From contig NZ_JACJQV010000242.1 in the NCBI RefSeq assembly GCF_014696875.1, positions 1 to 58,204 of the forward strand: DNA of 58,204 nucleotides, given 5' to 3'. Source of the DNA: Microcystis wesenbergii FACHB-1317 (lineage in GTDB: Bacteria; Cyanobacteriota; Cyanobacteriia; Cyanobacteriales; Microcystaceae). The position numbers were made by a program, and so were the translations under genes. This document shows, piece by piece, positions 8,722-17,668 of this stretch (within the stretch, counting starts at the first letter, position 1; every line of letters begins with the position of its first letter). Under the pieces are notes generated by a model, which saw only the letters and a program-made list of their open reading frames with translations, made no database searches and had not been told where the DNA came from.

Positions 8722-9930
8722 TTAAAATTTGATCGTCTCGATGCGGGAGAGATTATTCGGTAAGCCGAAAGCTTTCGGTCCGCCCACCTGTTGCAAGGCA
8801 TTACGGACAAAAGAGTCATCCACGAGATCCCGCGCCACCTGTCGGGGTTGCAGTTTTTGGAGAAAATCCGTATTTCCTTCCACCTGAGTGGTTTTGAGTA
8901 AGCGTACCAGTTCCTCGGTATAGGAAGGGAAAGGATAGGGCTGGAAATCGATCCGGTTGACCTGCCAAGCTGGATTCTGGATTGCTCCGTCTTTTTTATA
9001 GAAATTGCGATCATAGTAAGTAAGCGCCCGTTGCAATACCGGCAGCGGGTGAGGCGTATATTTTCCGCCATCTTTAGAGAGAATCCGGGCCACTTCGGAG
9101 CGATTGCTCCGTGACCAGAGTTGAGCTTTAACGAGGGCGTTTACCACCCGCTGCGTCCATTGTTTCCGTTGCCTAATATCCTCCTCGTGAACAAAGACGA
9201 CGCAACAGGCGTGATTCTTCCAGACATCGCCAGTGAAACGGAGAACCCTACCGGTTTTGAGATTTTCCGCCGCCGCGTTGAAAGGTTCAGCAACGATATA
9301 ACCACCGATGCTCTTATTGGCGAGGGCTGATACCATATCCGGGGGCGGGAGAACCACTAGATTAACCTCGTTAGACGCGATCGGCGCGTCCTTGGCTTTG
9401 CGAACTATTTTCAGCCCGTTACGTTGTAAGAGTTGTTGCAAGACCAAATTATGAATCGAATACCAGAAAGGAACCGCGATCGTTTTGCCTCCCAATTCCC
9501 TGGGATTTTCAATATCGGGAAGGACGGTGAGGGCTGAACCGTTGGTATGGTTCCAAGCGACGATTTTAGCGGGGAAATTGCGCCCGTAACGAATCCAGAT
9601 CGAGGTGGGAAAAAGAACGTGAATAACGTTCACCTGCCGAGCGAGAAAGGCTTCAACAATCTGCGCCCAAGAACGGAATAGGCGCGGTTGTTCGGCAGTT
9701 AAACCTTCCGCTTGATAAAGTTTTCGCGAGTGGGCTACCAATAGGGGGGCGGCATCCGTAATCGGTAGATAACCGATTTTCACAGGCTGATCTTTGGCAT
9801 TGGCGTTAACGGGGAGATTCCAATTATCGGCGGCGATCGCTGCTCCGAAGGAACTGGTAAACAGTGCCGAAAGTTTCAGAAAATCTCGACGGCTCATGCC
9901 GCAACAAGCACAATTATCGTGTAGATTCAT
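8722..9930 (-). CDS. ABC transporter substrate-binding protein (NrtA/SsuA-like) with Tat signal
   Basis: The N-terminus has a twin-arginine signal (SRRDFLKLSALF) after an unusual Cys-rich start (NCACCGM). The mature part begins PVKIGYLPITDAAPLLVAH, the typical opening of NrtA/CmpA/SsuA proteins, and keeps FRSWAQIVEAFLARQVNVIH and GYIVAEPFNAAAEN. At 402 residues it is the normal size. It should be exported folded and deliver a small anion to the permease encoded downstream. Four bases separate it from the ATPase gene. The ligand is unknown. Confidence 0.85.
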   Translation of the reverse strand: MNLHDNCACCGMSRRDFLKLSALFTSSFGAAIAADNWNLPVNANAKDQPVKIGYLPITDAAPLLVAHSRKLYQAEGLTAEQPRLFRSWAQIVEAFLARQVNVIHVLFPTSIWIRYGRNFPAKIVAWNHTNGSALTVLPDIENPRELGGKTIAVPFWYSIHNLVLQQLLQRNGLKIVRKAKDAPIASNEVNLVVLPPPDMVSALANKSIGGYIVAEPFNAAAENLKTGRVLRFTGDVWKNHACCVVFVHEEDIRQRKQWTQRVVNALVKAQLWSRSNRSEVARILSKDGGKYTPHPLPVLQRALTYYDRNFYKKDGAIQNPAWQVNRIDFQPYPFPSYTEELVRLLKTTQVEGNTDFLQKLQPRQVARDLVDDSFVRNALQQVGGPKAFGLPNNLSRIETIKF

Positions 9931-9934
9931 AGAT

Positions 9935-10717
9935 TTACAGTGTCATGACAAGGGCTAATTCTTGAAAAATTGACTGGCGTAGATCACTCAACAGCTTCGC
10001 TGACTCGAAACGGGGTTTCGGCATCGAGATGGTCCATTCTCGGCGGATGCCCACCGGATGACGGCCCATGAGAAGAACTCGATCGGCCACTAATAGGGCT
10101 TCATCGATGTCGTGGGTAACGAGGAGAACCGTGCTGTGATAGAGAGCTATGACTTCTAGGAGGAGTTTTTGCATCTCGAAACGGGTAATCGCGTCGAGGG
10201 CGCTAAACGGCTCATCCAGGAGGAGGAGAGAGGGGCGGCGGGCAAGGACGCGGGCTAGAGAAACTCTCTGAGCCATACCGCCCGATAGTTGATGAGGATA
10301 GGCACGCTCGAAGCCCTCTAGTTTGACGCTTTTAACGGCGGTGTGAACCCTTTCCTGTAATTGCTGATGATCGAGGCGGGGCATCCGCTTTAATTTCAAA
10401 CCAAAAGCCACGTTTTGCCAAACGGTTAACCAAGGTAAAAGGGCGGGGGATTGAAAGACGATCGAGCTGCGGATGTCTGGGGCTTGTAGGGGTCGTGAGT
10501 GCAATTGTATTTCTCCGCCATCGGCACTTTGCAAACCAGCGGCGGTAGCAAGGAGGGTAGATTTACCGCAACCACTGGCCCCAAGCAAACAAACCACCTC
10601 ACCGGAGCGCACCTGTAGGTTAATATCCTCAAAAACGGTACGGTAGCCATGGCGGGTTTTATAGCGTTTGTGGAGATTTTTGAGGGTGAGGACGGGGTAA
10701 TCAGTGGCGACGCTCAT
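9935..10717 (-). CDS. ABC transporter ATP-binding protein (SsuB/TauB/NrtD type)
   Basis: The 260-residue ATPase has all motifs: Walker A GASGCGKST, signature LSGGMAQR, Walker B LLLLDEPFSALD and the switch His in LLVTHDIDEA. It powers the importer made with the neighbouring permease and binding protein. The ATG overlaps the stop of the flavoprotein gene (ATGA at 10714-10717), so the flavoprotein and transporter are made together. That coupling is the best evidence that the enzyme acts on the imported compound. Confidence 0.9.
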   Translation of the reverse strand: MSVATDYPVLTLKNLHKRYKTRHGYRTVFEDINLQVRSGEVVCLLGASGCGKSTLLATAAGLQSADGGEIQLHSRPLQAPDIRSSIVFQSPALLPWLTVWQNVAFGLKLKRMPRLDHQQLQERVHTAVKSVKLEGFERAYPHQLSGGMAQRVSLARVLARRPSLLLLDEPFSALDAITRFEMQKLLLEVIALYHSTVLLVTHDIDEALLVADRVLLMGRHPVGIRREWTISMPKPRFESAKLLSDLRQSIFQELALVMTL

Positions 10718-11829
10718 TCCCTCACCCCCGCTCGATCGAGTTCGCCCGTGAGAATTTTATCGGTAGCGGACTGACGTTGTAATTCTCTTTCTAGTTGAAT
10801 CAGGCTCGGAGTTAACACAGGTAAAAAGGCGACCTCCCGCAGTCGTCGCGCCGTGTCGCTATTACGGAAATAGCCTTTTCCTCCCTTAATTTCCGCTTCT
10901 AACCCTACGGATTCCACCGCTAACCGGGTAATGTCCACTCTGAGGGTGAATAGTTGGCGTGTTCGTCCGAGATCGAAGCTTTCTATGGTGCTGAATTGCT
11001 CGATTGTCTTTTCTAGACGAGTCAGACGCTCCCGGGCGAAGAAATAACGATCGCTTGTTACCGCTGCCTTTCCCCCTAAATTTTTCTCCGTCTCCCCAAG
11101 GGATTTACGCGTAATGCCAAGGGCCAGTCCGCATTGTAACAGCAAGAAACAGGGGCGGACTGAGGGTAAAAATTTTGCTGCTTCCAAGCTGATCATCCAG
11201 TCGTGAGATAACTGAACTCGATCGAATTCAAGGGTACTGGTGCGGGAAGCCTGTAAACCCAATAATTGTAGGTCTTCACCCCGTTTTAACCCTTTTGCGA
11301 AGGAGGGAAGGGCGAGGATAAGAGTTTCTCCCGATGTAGTTTGAGCGGCAACGGCCACTATAAATTCTCCCTTAGAGTCGAGGTTAGAGGCCCAGGGCAG
11401 GAAGCCATTAACAGTGACGTTTTCCCCCTCGATCTTTGCTTGTAAACGCAGCTCCTCGATACCGCCGAGGTACTTCATGGCGTTGGAGAGTCCTGTGGCT
11501 CCGGCTATCTCTCCCTTGAGAACAGCAGGTAGAATTTTGTTTTGTAGGTAAGTGTTATTACTGGCGGCCAGATATTGAATAAAGACGCGCTGACACCAGA
11601 AAACAAAACCAGTGGTTAGGCAGCATTGGGACACAGCGGAGATCGCCTCTACTGCCTGTAGTAAGGAGCCACCCTGGCCTCCTAAGCTTTCAGGTATAGC
11701 ATAGCCGAACCAGCCCGATTCTCCTAGCTTGGTTAGGGCCGAACCGACGTTGAGATTAGCTGTACCGTTGTTGAGGTCAGTGGCTCTTTCTTCCAGAAAA
11801 GAAAGGATTTCGGAGCCTCGATCGAGCAT
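10714..11829 (-). CDS. Acyl-CoA-dehydrogenase-fold flavoprotein (SfnB/DszC-like)
   Basis: The 371-residue protein has the acyl-CoA dehydrogenase layout: helical N-terminal domain (LGESGWFGYAIPESLGGQGG), middle beta domain (GATGLSNAMKYLGG, NGFLPWASN) and C-terminal helices. SfnB and DszC relatives are FMN-dependent monooxygenases that act on sulfones or other small sulfur compounds, and they sit beside ABC importers of this class, as here. That role is an inference. True acyl-CoA dehydrogenase activity seems less likely in this operon. It lies 12 bases after the DUF4242 gene. Confidence 0.75.
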   Translation of the reverse strand: MLDRGSEILSFLEERATDLNNGTANLNVGSALTKLGESGWFGYAIPESLGGQGGSLLQAVEAISAVSQCCLTTGFVFWCQRVFIQYLAASNNTYLQNKILPAVLKGEIAGATGLSNAMKYLGGIEELRLQAKIEGENVTVNGFLPWASNLDSKGEFIVAVAAQTTSGETLILALPSFAKGLKRGEDLQLLGLQASRTSTLEFDRVQLSHDWMISLEAAKFLPSVRPCFLLLQCGLALGITRKSLGETEKNLGGKAAVTSDRYFFARERLTRLEKTIEQFSTIESFDLGRTRQLFTLRVDITRLAVESVGLEAEIKGGKGYFRNSDTARRLREVAFLPVLTPSLIQLERELQRQSATDKILTGELDRAGVRE

Positions 11830-11841
11830 AATTGTTCTCTC

Positions 11842-12372
11842 CTAGGGGTGAATATTTTCAATCGAGGTCAAACTATCTATAGGTGCGCCGACCACTTCTC
11901 TGGCTCTTTTTACCGCCGCTTCATCGGGACTATCGTAGAAACAGAGACATTTACTCAAGTCTTCGCAAACATAGGTCCGCTCGAAACTGACTTCCGGCAC
12001 TTGAGCATAAAGGGGGGTTTTCTCCGCTTTTCGTTGCAGGTAAGTTTCCATCGTTAGCCCCGGAGGTAAATTCCACTGTACTAGATAGTTGGCTTTGTCT
12101 TTGCGCTCTCGCACAGTGGCTAAGTCCTGCCCAATCAAGCGCATTTCTTTGATTAGTTGCCAACCTAGCCCAGCGTTTTCTAGTACTTGTTCGAGGGAGG
12201 CGCGATCGATCGCTTTGATAATCAGGAATAACCGCCCCTCTGTTCCACCGATTAGGGCTTCGATTAACTCTGCCTGGGATTTTGATGCGACTGTGGCAAT
12301 GCGCGACCATATCTCGCTCACCTCTTCTTTTGTCCTTTCTTGTCGATCATCCTCTACTAGATATAGAGTCAT
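11842..12372 (-). CDS. DUF4242 (SCO4226-like) protein
   Basis: The 176-residue protein ends with FERTYVCEDLSKCLCFYDSPDEAAVKRAREVVGAP, given here only as a landmark (residues about 129-164), typical of DUF4242, whose studied member SCO4226 binds nickel. The N-terminal half may be a second, weaker copy of the same fold (LYLVEDD). No signal peptide is seen. It is first in the five-gene operon, so it may help or sense the transported compound. Its function is unknown, and a metal role here is only an inference from the family. See the domain at the C-terminal fifth. Confidence 0.7.
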   Translation of the reverse strand: MTLYLVEDDRQERTKEEVSEIWSRIATVASKSQAELIEALIGGTEGRLFLIIKAIDRASLEQVLENAGLGWQLIKEMRLIGQDLATVRERKDKANYLVQWNLPPGLTMETYLQRKAEKTPLYAQVPEVSFERTYVCEDLSKCLCFYDSPDEAAVKRAREVVGAPIDSLTSIENIHP

Positions 12373-12696
12373 AATTCATCTGAAATACATTTACAATACA
12401 TTTGAGTTTAATGTCTTTGGGAAAAAAAAGCAATATTTTCAAGCACCTCAAAACGCCGCGGCCAGAACCCTTGCCTTGGCTGATATGCGTGACCCGATTG
12501 ATAACCGCCCTTATCTGGCTGAATTTTTTTCGGCCAAAGACTTGACAAACTCCAAAATTTCTGCTAACCTTGTAGTAGAATGGGAATCCGTGTCAGCATA
12601 CGAACCCTCTTTTTAAATCTTTCTTAAGAATAAAAATTTTAACCCGAATTGCAGGTAGTAGCTAAACTAAGAGCAGTACCACGGGAAACAGTAACT

Positions 12697-14115
12697 ATGG
12701 AAGTTATTTGCACGCGTCCCCATTGTCCGAAACCGCGTAATCAGTGCCTAGACCTAGACGATAGCAATCGCTTAACCTCGATCGAGCAGAAATATTGTAT
12801 TACTTGCGGGATGCCATTAATTTTGGGGGGACGTTATTTACCGGAACGTCTATTAGGACAAGGGGGATTTGGGGCAGCATTTTTAGCAGTAGATCGTTAT
12901 AGTCCCAAAAAAGCTAAATGTGTACTCAAACAATTTCAACCTTCCGGTAATTTAAGTCCGCAAGCTTTAGAAAAAGCGAAAAACTTATTTTTTCAAGAAG
13001 CGCACGTTTTAGAAGATTTAGGACGAGAACATCCCCAAATCCCCGATCTCTATGCTTTTTTCCCTTTAACAGTCAAGAATCAATTAACGGGAGAAGAAGA
13101 GCAATTTTTCTATCTGGCCCAGGAATATATCGACGGTAAAAACTTAGAAGAAATTCTCCAACAGCAACAAAAACCCTTTCAAGAAAGTGAAGTTAAAAAC
13201 ATTCTCAAAGAATTACTTCTTATCCTCAAATTTATTCATGAAAATGGTTCCATTCACCGGGATATAAAACCATCTAACATCATGATATCCAAAAATGGCC
13301 GCCTCTATTTACTCGATTTTGGGGCAGTAAAACAGGCGACTAATAACCCTAGTAATACACAAGAGAAATCCACAACAATTTATTCAGCCGGATTTGCTCC
13401 TCCCGAACAACAATTAGGCAATCAGGTATCGGCATCCACAGATTTATATGCCCTAGCAGCTACCTGTGTTATACTCTTAACTAATCGCGATCCTGATGAT
13501 CTATACGATCCGCAAAAACAGGTCTGGAATTGGCAAAATTATGCCCCCAACATCAGTGCAGATTTAGCCCAAGTATTCAATAAAATGTTACTAGCAAATA
13601 CCCGGGATAGATTTCAATCCTGTGGAGAAGTTTTAACCGCTTTAAATCCTCCTCCCCCATCTCCTCCACCTTCTCCAATTCCCCCATCTTCCCCATCTCC
13701 TCCACCTTCTCCAATTCCCCCATCTCCTCCACCCTCTCCAATTCCCCCATCTTCTCCGGTGATTAGAAAAACTTCCCGCTTTTCTCTTGGGGAAACCTTC
13801 GCTAATGCTGCCTTTACAGGATTTGAAGGGACATTATTAGTAATTGCCTTAAATAGTTTAGTTCCCTCGGTAGGAATTGTCATCGCCTTTATGATCTTAG
13901 GTGGCTTAGTTTTGGCATTATTTAAAAAAGTGATTGAAGGGAAAGATTTACCGATTCTAGCAGCAATTACCCTCGTTTTCCTGTTAATTCCGCAACTGCA
14001 AGGAACTCTAAGTTTTCCTGAAATTGCTATCATTGCCGTGATGGCAGCCATCGGGGCAATTGCTATTACTGCCTTTTTCCGGTTAATATATCAGATAATT
14101 TTGCGATTATTTTAA
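12697..14115 (+). CDS. Membrane-anchored Ser/Thr protein kinase with N-terminal Cys4 domain
   Basis: From the ATG at 12697 the protein has 472 residues. It starts with a zinc-ribbon-like module (Cys at 5, 10, 17, 34 and 37), then a Hanks-type kinase: glycine loop GQGGFGAAF, Lys78, HRDIKPSN (187-194), DFGAVK and an APPEQ activation segment. A Pro-Ser linker of repeated PPSP units follows, then three or four transmembrane segments. An upstream in-frame TTG at 12649 has no better ribosome site. The catalytic residues are all present, so it should be active; its targets are unknown. It converges with the next gene, overlapping by 9 bases. Confidence 0.85.
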   Translation: MEVICTRPHCPKPRNQCLDLDDSNRLTSIEQKYCITCGMPLILGGRYLPERLLGQGGFGAAFLAVDRYSPKKAKCVLKQFQPSGNLSPQALEKAKNLFFQEAHVLEDLGREHPQIPDLYAFFPLTVKNQLTGEEEQFFYLAQEYIDGKNLEEILQQQQKPFQESEVKNILKELLLILKFIHENGSIHRDIKPSNIMISKNGRLYLLDFGAVKQATNNPSNTQEKSTTIYSAGFAPPEQQLGNQVSASTDLYALAATCVILLTNRDPDDLYDPQKQVWNWQNYAPNISADLAQVFNKMLLANTRDRFQSCGEVLTALNPPPPSPPPSPIPPSSPSPPPSPIPPSPPPSPIPPSSPVIRKTSRFSLGETFANAAFTGFEGTLLVIALNSLVPSVGIVIAFMILGGLVLALFKKVIEGKDLPILAAITLVFLLIPQLQGTLSFPEIAIIAVMAAIGAIAITAFFRLIYQIILRLF

Positions 14116-15546
14116 AACCCTGAAAGTTGCCAAATTATCATCACTACCGCCGGTAATCGTGCCACCGAGGTCTAAAATAGTTTGCAGATAGTCGAGGACT
14201 TCCTGAGAAATTAACTCTCCCGGCATCAAAACGGGAATACCGGGGGGATAGGGACAGATAACATCAGCACTAAGACGATCGAGGGCATTTTTCCGGGATA
14301 CTATCTCTGTAGGGGCAAAAAAAGCCTTTCTAGGAGAAATAGCCAAATTTCCCGTGACTGGGGGAGGAGTGGGGGGTAAACTGGTAGAGGAAGGGGATTT
14401 AAGGCATTGAAAAGCAGTAATTAGGCGATTAATGTGTTCGCGATGGTTGCCGATGGAGATAATAAAAGTAAGTTGGCTGAAAGTCGGTAATTCTGCGGTG
14501 ACGGCGTATTTTTCTCGCAAAATATCGTCTATTTCGTAACCAGTTAAGCCAAAATCTTTGACAATTACCGTTAAACGAGTGCGATCGAACCAGTGACAAC
14601 CCGGGATAGAATGGGGAAAGTCCAAAACAGAGATATTAGGAATTTTATCGAGTTCTTTTCGGGCAGTAGCGGCTAAATCGAGGGTTTTGGTCAGTAAATC
14701 TAGTCCCTGCGTCGCCATTTGCTTTCTAGCACTATCAAGGGAGGCGAGAAGCAAATAACTAGGGCTAGTGGTTTGAACTAATTGTAAGGCTCGATCGACT
14801 TTTTCGGAACTAATGCGATCGCTTTTTAAGTGTAACATCGATGCTTGAGTTAAGGCCCCCAAAACCTTATGGGTGGACTGAATAGCCATATCAGCGCCGA
14901 GAGACAGGGCAGCCGGAGGTAAATCGGGATGAAAGGCAAAATGCGCCCCGTGAGCCTCATCAACGAGCAGCGGGATGGAATAATGATTGGTAATCTGGGC
15001 GATAGTTTTTAAGTCACAGCAAACCCCTTGATAGGTGGGAGAGACTACCATCACCGCTTTGGCGTCGGGATGAAGTTTCAGGGCATTTGCGAGGGATTGG
15101 GGGGTTATATTTAAATTTAGATCGATAGTGGGATTATATTCGGGATTGATAAAGATAGGCTGCGCCCCAGAGAGAATTAAGCCCGAAATTGCCGATTTAT
15201 GAATATTTCTCGCCAAAATAATTTTATCTCCCTCGCCGCAAGTGGCTAAAATCGCCGCAATAATGCCACAACTGGAACCATTGACTAAAAACCAGCTTTT
15301 ATCTGCCCCAAATGTCTCGGCTGCTAAAATTTGCGCTTCTTTAATCACTCCCGTCGGGGCAAACAAATTATCAAGGTCGGGTAATTCGGGTAAATCGGCT
15401 TTAAAGACGCTTTTTCCCAGTAAATTACTTAAATCTTCCCCGATTCCTTCCCCCTGCTTATGCCCTGGTGCATAAAATGGTACATCTAAACTATTGACTT
15501 TTTTTTGCAGTTGTGATAACAATGGAGCGGATTCTGGTGAAGGCAT
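14107..15546 (-). CDS. Orn/Lys/Arg decarboxylase-family PLP enzyme
   Basis: The 479-residue protein is a fold-type I PLP enzyme: APGHKQGEG near the start, PTYQGVCCDL, then LLVDEAHGAHF with the cofactor Asp and STHKVLGAL with the Schiff-base Lys. The C-terminal PGIPVLMPGE motif is typical of the family. Members decarboxylate lysine, arginine or ornithine to polyamines. The short cyanobacterial form lacks the N-terminal wing domain of enterobacterial enzymes, so its exact substrate is uncertain. It stands alone on the minus strand and overlaps the kinase gene tail-to-tail. Confidence 0.85.
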   Translation of the reverse strand: MPSPESAPLLSQLQKKVNSLDVPFYAPGHKQGEGIGEDLSNLLGKSVFKADLPELPDLDNLFAPTGVIKEAQILAAETFGADKSWFLVNGSSCGIIAAILATCGEGDKIILARNIHKSAISGLILSGAQPIFINPEYNPTIDLNLNITPQSLANALKLHPDAKAVMVVSPTYQGVCCDLKTIAQITNHYSIPLLVDEAHGAHFAFHPDLPPAALSLGADMAIQSTHKVLGALTQASMLHLKSDRISSEKVDRALQLVQTTSPSYLLLASLDSARKQMATQGLDLLTKTLDLAATARKELDKIPNISVLDFPHSIPGCHWFDRTRLTVIVKDFGLTGYEIDDILREKYAVTAELPTFSQLTFIISIGNHREHINRLITAFQCLKSPSSTSLPPTPPPVTGNLAISPRKAFFAPTEIVSRKNALDRLSADVICPYPPGIPVLMPGELISQEVLDYLQTILDLGGTITGGSDDNLATFRVLK

Positions 15547-15569
15547 TTTTGGAAGGGAGTGGGGGATTT

Positions 15570-15620
15570 GTCAGTTATCAGTAATCAGTAAACAGTTATC
15601 AGTAAACAGTAATTAGTGAA
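15570..15620. repeat. Heptamer-type repeat cluster (CAGTTAT/CAGTAAT/CAGTAAA)
   Basis: Imperfect seven-base units of the same family that recurs at 15790-15836, 27597-27656, 27708-27769, 32471-32573 and 46204-46250. It lies in the 285-base gap before the decarboxylase gene. Confidence 0.7.
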
Positions 15621-15634
15621 GATTGATCGGTGAA

Positions 15635-15752
15635 TATAGCGTTTTTCAGTCTGCTGAGGTACAAAAGTTATGGGTTTTAGGCACTCATGCAAGAGGCAAA
15701 AGGCAAAAGGGAAGAAAAATAGGTGTACCTCACTAGCTTAGGAAACGCTATA
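15635..15752. mobile_element. 118-bp MITE with IS630-like ends
   Basis: Both ends, read inward, start TATAGCGTTT and finish TGAGGTACA after 29 bases, with unlike centres. The IS630 end at 414-442 shares TATAGC and TGAGGTACA at exactly the same 14-base spacing. The interior has only AGGCAAAAGGCAAAAGG-like sequence and no gene. It is best read as a non-autonomous passenger of an IS630 transposase like the one at the window start. Confidence 0.7.
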
Positions 15753-15789
15753 ATATCATTTAAAACTTAAAACTTATCACTTTAAACTG

Positions 15790-15836
15790 ATCACTGATAA
15801 CTGATAACTGTTAACTGATCACTGATCACTGTTAAC
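15790..15836. repeat. Heptamer-type repeat cluster reaching the exporter stop codon
   Basis: Units such as TGATAAC, TGATCAC and TGTTAAC run up to and into the last codons of the minus-strand ABC exporter; its stop (15832-15834) lies in the unit GTTAACT. This suggests the array wrote or replaced the gene's end. Confidence 0.6.
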
Positions 15837-17646
15837 TATCTGTGCCTAACATTTGCAGTTTATATAAACTAGCGTAGAGACCGTCTTTAGTTAATAAATC
15901 TTCATGGGTTCCCGATTCGACTAATTCCCCGCGTTTAAGGACAAGAATTCGATCGACATCGCGAATAGTAGAGAGACGATGGGCGATAATAATAGCAGTA
16001 CGATCAACTAAAATCTGTTCTAAAGCTTCTTGAATTAATACTTCTGTCCCCACGTCTAAACTAGCGGTAGCTTCATCTAAAACTAGAATTTCGGGGTTAC
16101 GAATAGCGACTCTTGCAAAAGCGAGTAATTGTTTTTGTCCTCCCGATAAATTTGCGCCCCGTTCGCGTAAAAGGGTATGATAACCATCGGGTAACTCCTC
16201 GATCAAGTGATCGATATTAGTTAATTTAGCCGCTGCCTTAACTTGGTCAAAATCATAAGTTTCTCCTAAAGTAATATTGCGAGTAACATCTCCAGCAAAG
16301 AGAAAAGTTTCTTGGAGAATGACACCGATATAACGTCTTAATTCCGCTTGGGGAAGATAACGGATATCGATACCATCCACTAGAATTCTGCCCTTACTCG
16401 GTTCGTAAAGACGACAGAGAAGACGAATAATCGAACTTTTTCCCGCACCAGTGGGACCGACTAAAGCGACTTTTTCCCCGGGATGAATGGTAAAATTGAG
16501 ACCTTTGATAATATATTCATCGGGTTTATAACCAAACCAAACATTTTTAAAAATAATCTCGCCAGTTTGACGTTTTTCTGGAAAATAAAGCTCTTTAGAA
16601 CTGTTAGTATCGGCGATTTCAATGGGAATACTAATTAATTCCCCAATGCGTTCGATAGCAGTAAAACCCGATTGAAACATGGTAAATTTTTCGGCAAACT
16701 GACGCAGGGGATTAAAGAGACGTTGGGAGAATAAAATAAAAGCCGATAAAACCCCAAAATCAATGGTTTTCTGGAGAATCAAAATCCCGCCTAACCATAA
16801 TACTCCTCCCACGGCAATTAATCCGATCCATTCCAAAGTGGCCGACACAGCCGAATCGTAAAAAATTGTTTTATCTAGGGATTGACGATAGTGAGTATTG
16901 ATAGAGCGAAACATTTCAGCGTTAAAGCGTTCGCGGCGAAATAATTGAACAATATTAACTCCGACTACATTTTCCTGTAATTGGGCATTAAGTTTTGATA
17001 ATTCCTCGCGTACTTGATAGTTAGCGGTGCGGTATTGTTTTTGAAAAAAGATAATTAAAGCAGTGACGGGAAATAACATCAACACCAACAATAGAGCTAA
17101 TTGCCATTGCAGGGTAAACATGGTGAGGATAATAACTAAAATATTGACCAGATCACTGACAACTCCGATCGCCCCACTAGCAAAAACTTCTCCTAATGCT
17201 TCCACATCGCTGGTTAAACGAGTGACTAAACGTCCCACGGGAGAGCGATCAAAAAAACTGGAGGAAAGGGAAGTAACATGGGTAAATAAATCTTCCCGGA
17301 CATTAGCAGTAATTGACTGACCGACTTTCTGCACTAGATAACCTTGTGTTGTCCCTAAAATCAGTCGTAAAATAATCGAAACCGACAGGATAATAATTAG
17401 GGTATTGATGGCTGCCGTTAAGGGCATTCGAGCCAAAAAACCCCAAGTTTGTTCCTTTTGCAAAAGGGAGACCGCTTGACCGATAATTAAGGGTTGGATC
17501 GCCCCCGTGAGAGATAGGGGAAAAAGAAGTATTAATGACCAAAATAGTAGGGCTTTTTGCTTTTTCGCGTAGGGAAGTAGTCTTAATAATAATCTCCAGT
17601 CATTTTCTTTGACCGGAGGGGACACAGGGGGGGATGATGGAGCCAT
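15832..17646 (-). CDS. ABC exporter, fused membrane and ATPase domains (MdlB/MsbA-like)
   Basis: The 604-residue half-transporter has six transmembrane helices (residues about 30-330), then an ATPase domain with Walker A GPTGAGKSS, signature LSGGQKQ, Walker B LVLDEATASLD and the H-loop AHRLST. It works as a dimer and exports lipids, peptides or drugs; the substrate cannot be told. It lies 22 bases downstream of the BioD/DRTGG gene and may be co-transcribed with it and the EbsA-like gene. Its last residues fall in the heptamer repeat. Confidence 0.88.
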   Translation of the reverse strand: MAPSSPPVSPPVKENDWRLLLRLLPYAKKQKALLFWSLILLFPLSLTGAIQPLIIGQAVSLLQKEQTWGFLARMPLTAAINTLIIILSVSIILRLILGTTQGYLVQKVGQSITANVREDLFTHVTSLSSSFFDRSPVGRLVTRLTSDVEALGEVFASGAIGVVSDLVNILVIILTMFTLQWQLALLLVLMLFPVTALIIFFQKQYRTANYQVREELSKLNAQLQENVVGVNIVQLFRRERFNAEMFRSINTHYRQSLDKTIFYDSAVSATLEWIGLIAVGGVLWLGGILILQKTIDFGVLSAFILFSQRLFNPLRQFAEKFTMFQSGFTAIERIGELISIPIEIADTNSSKELYFPEKRQTGEIIFKNVWFGYKPDEYIIKGLNFTIHPGEKVALVGPTGAGKSSIIRLLCRLYEPSKGRILVDGIDIRYLPQAELRRYIGVILQETFLFAGDVTRNITLGETYDFDQVKAAAKLTNIDHLIEELPDGYHTLLRERGANLSGGQKQLLAFARVAIRNPEILVLDEATASLDVGTEVLIQEALEQILVDRTAIIIAHRLSTIRDVDRILVLKRGELVESGTHEDLLTKDGLYASLYKLQMLGTDS

Positions 17647-17668
17647 ATTCTCGGCAGCTGGGGAGAAA

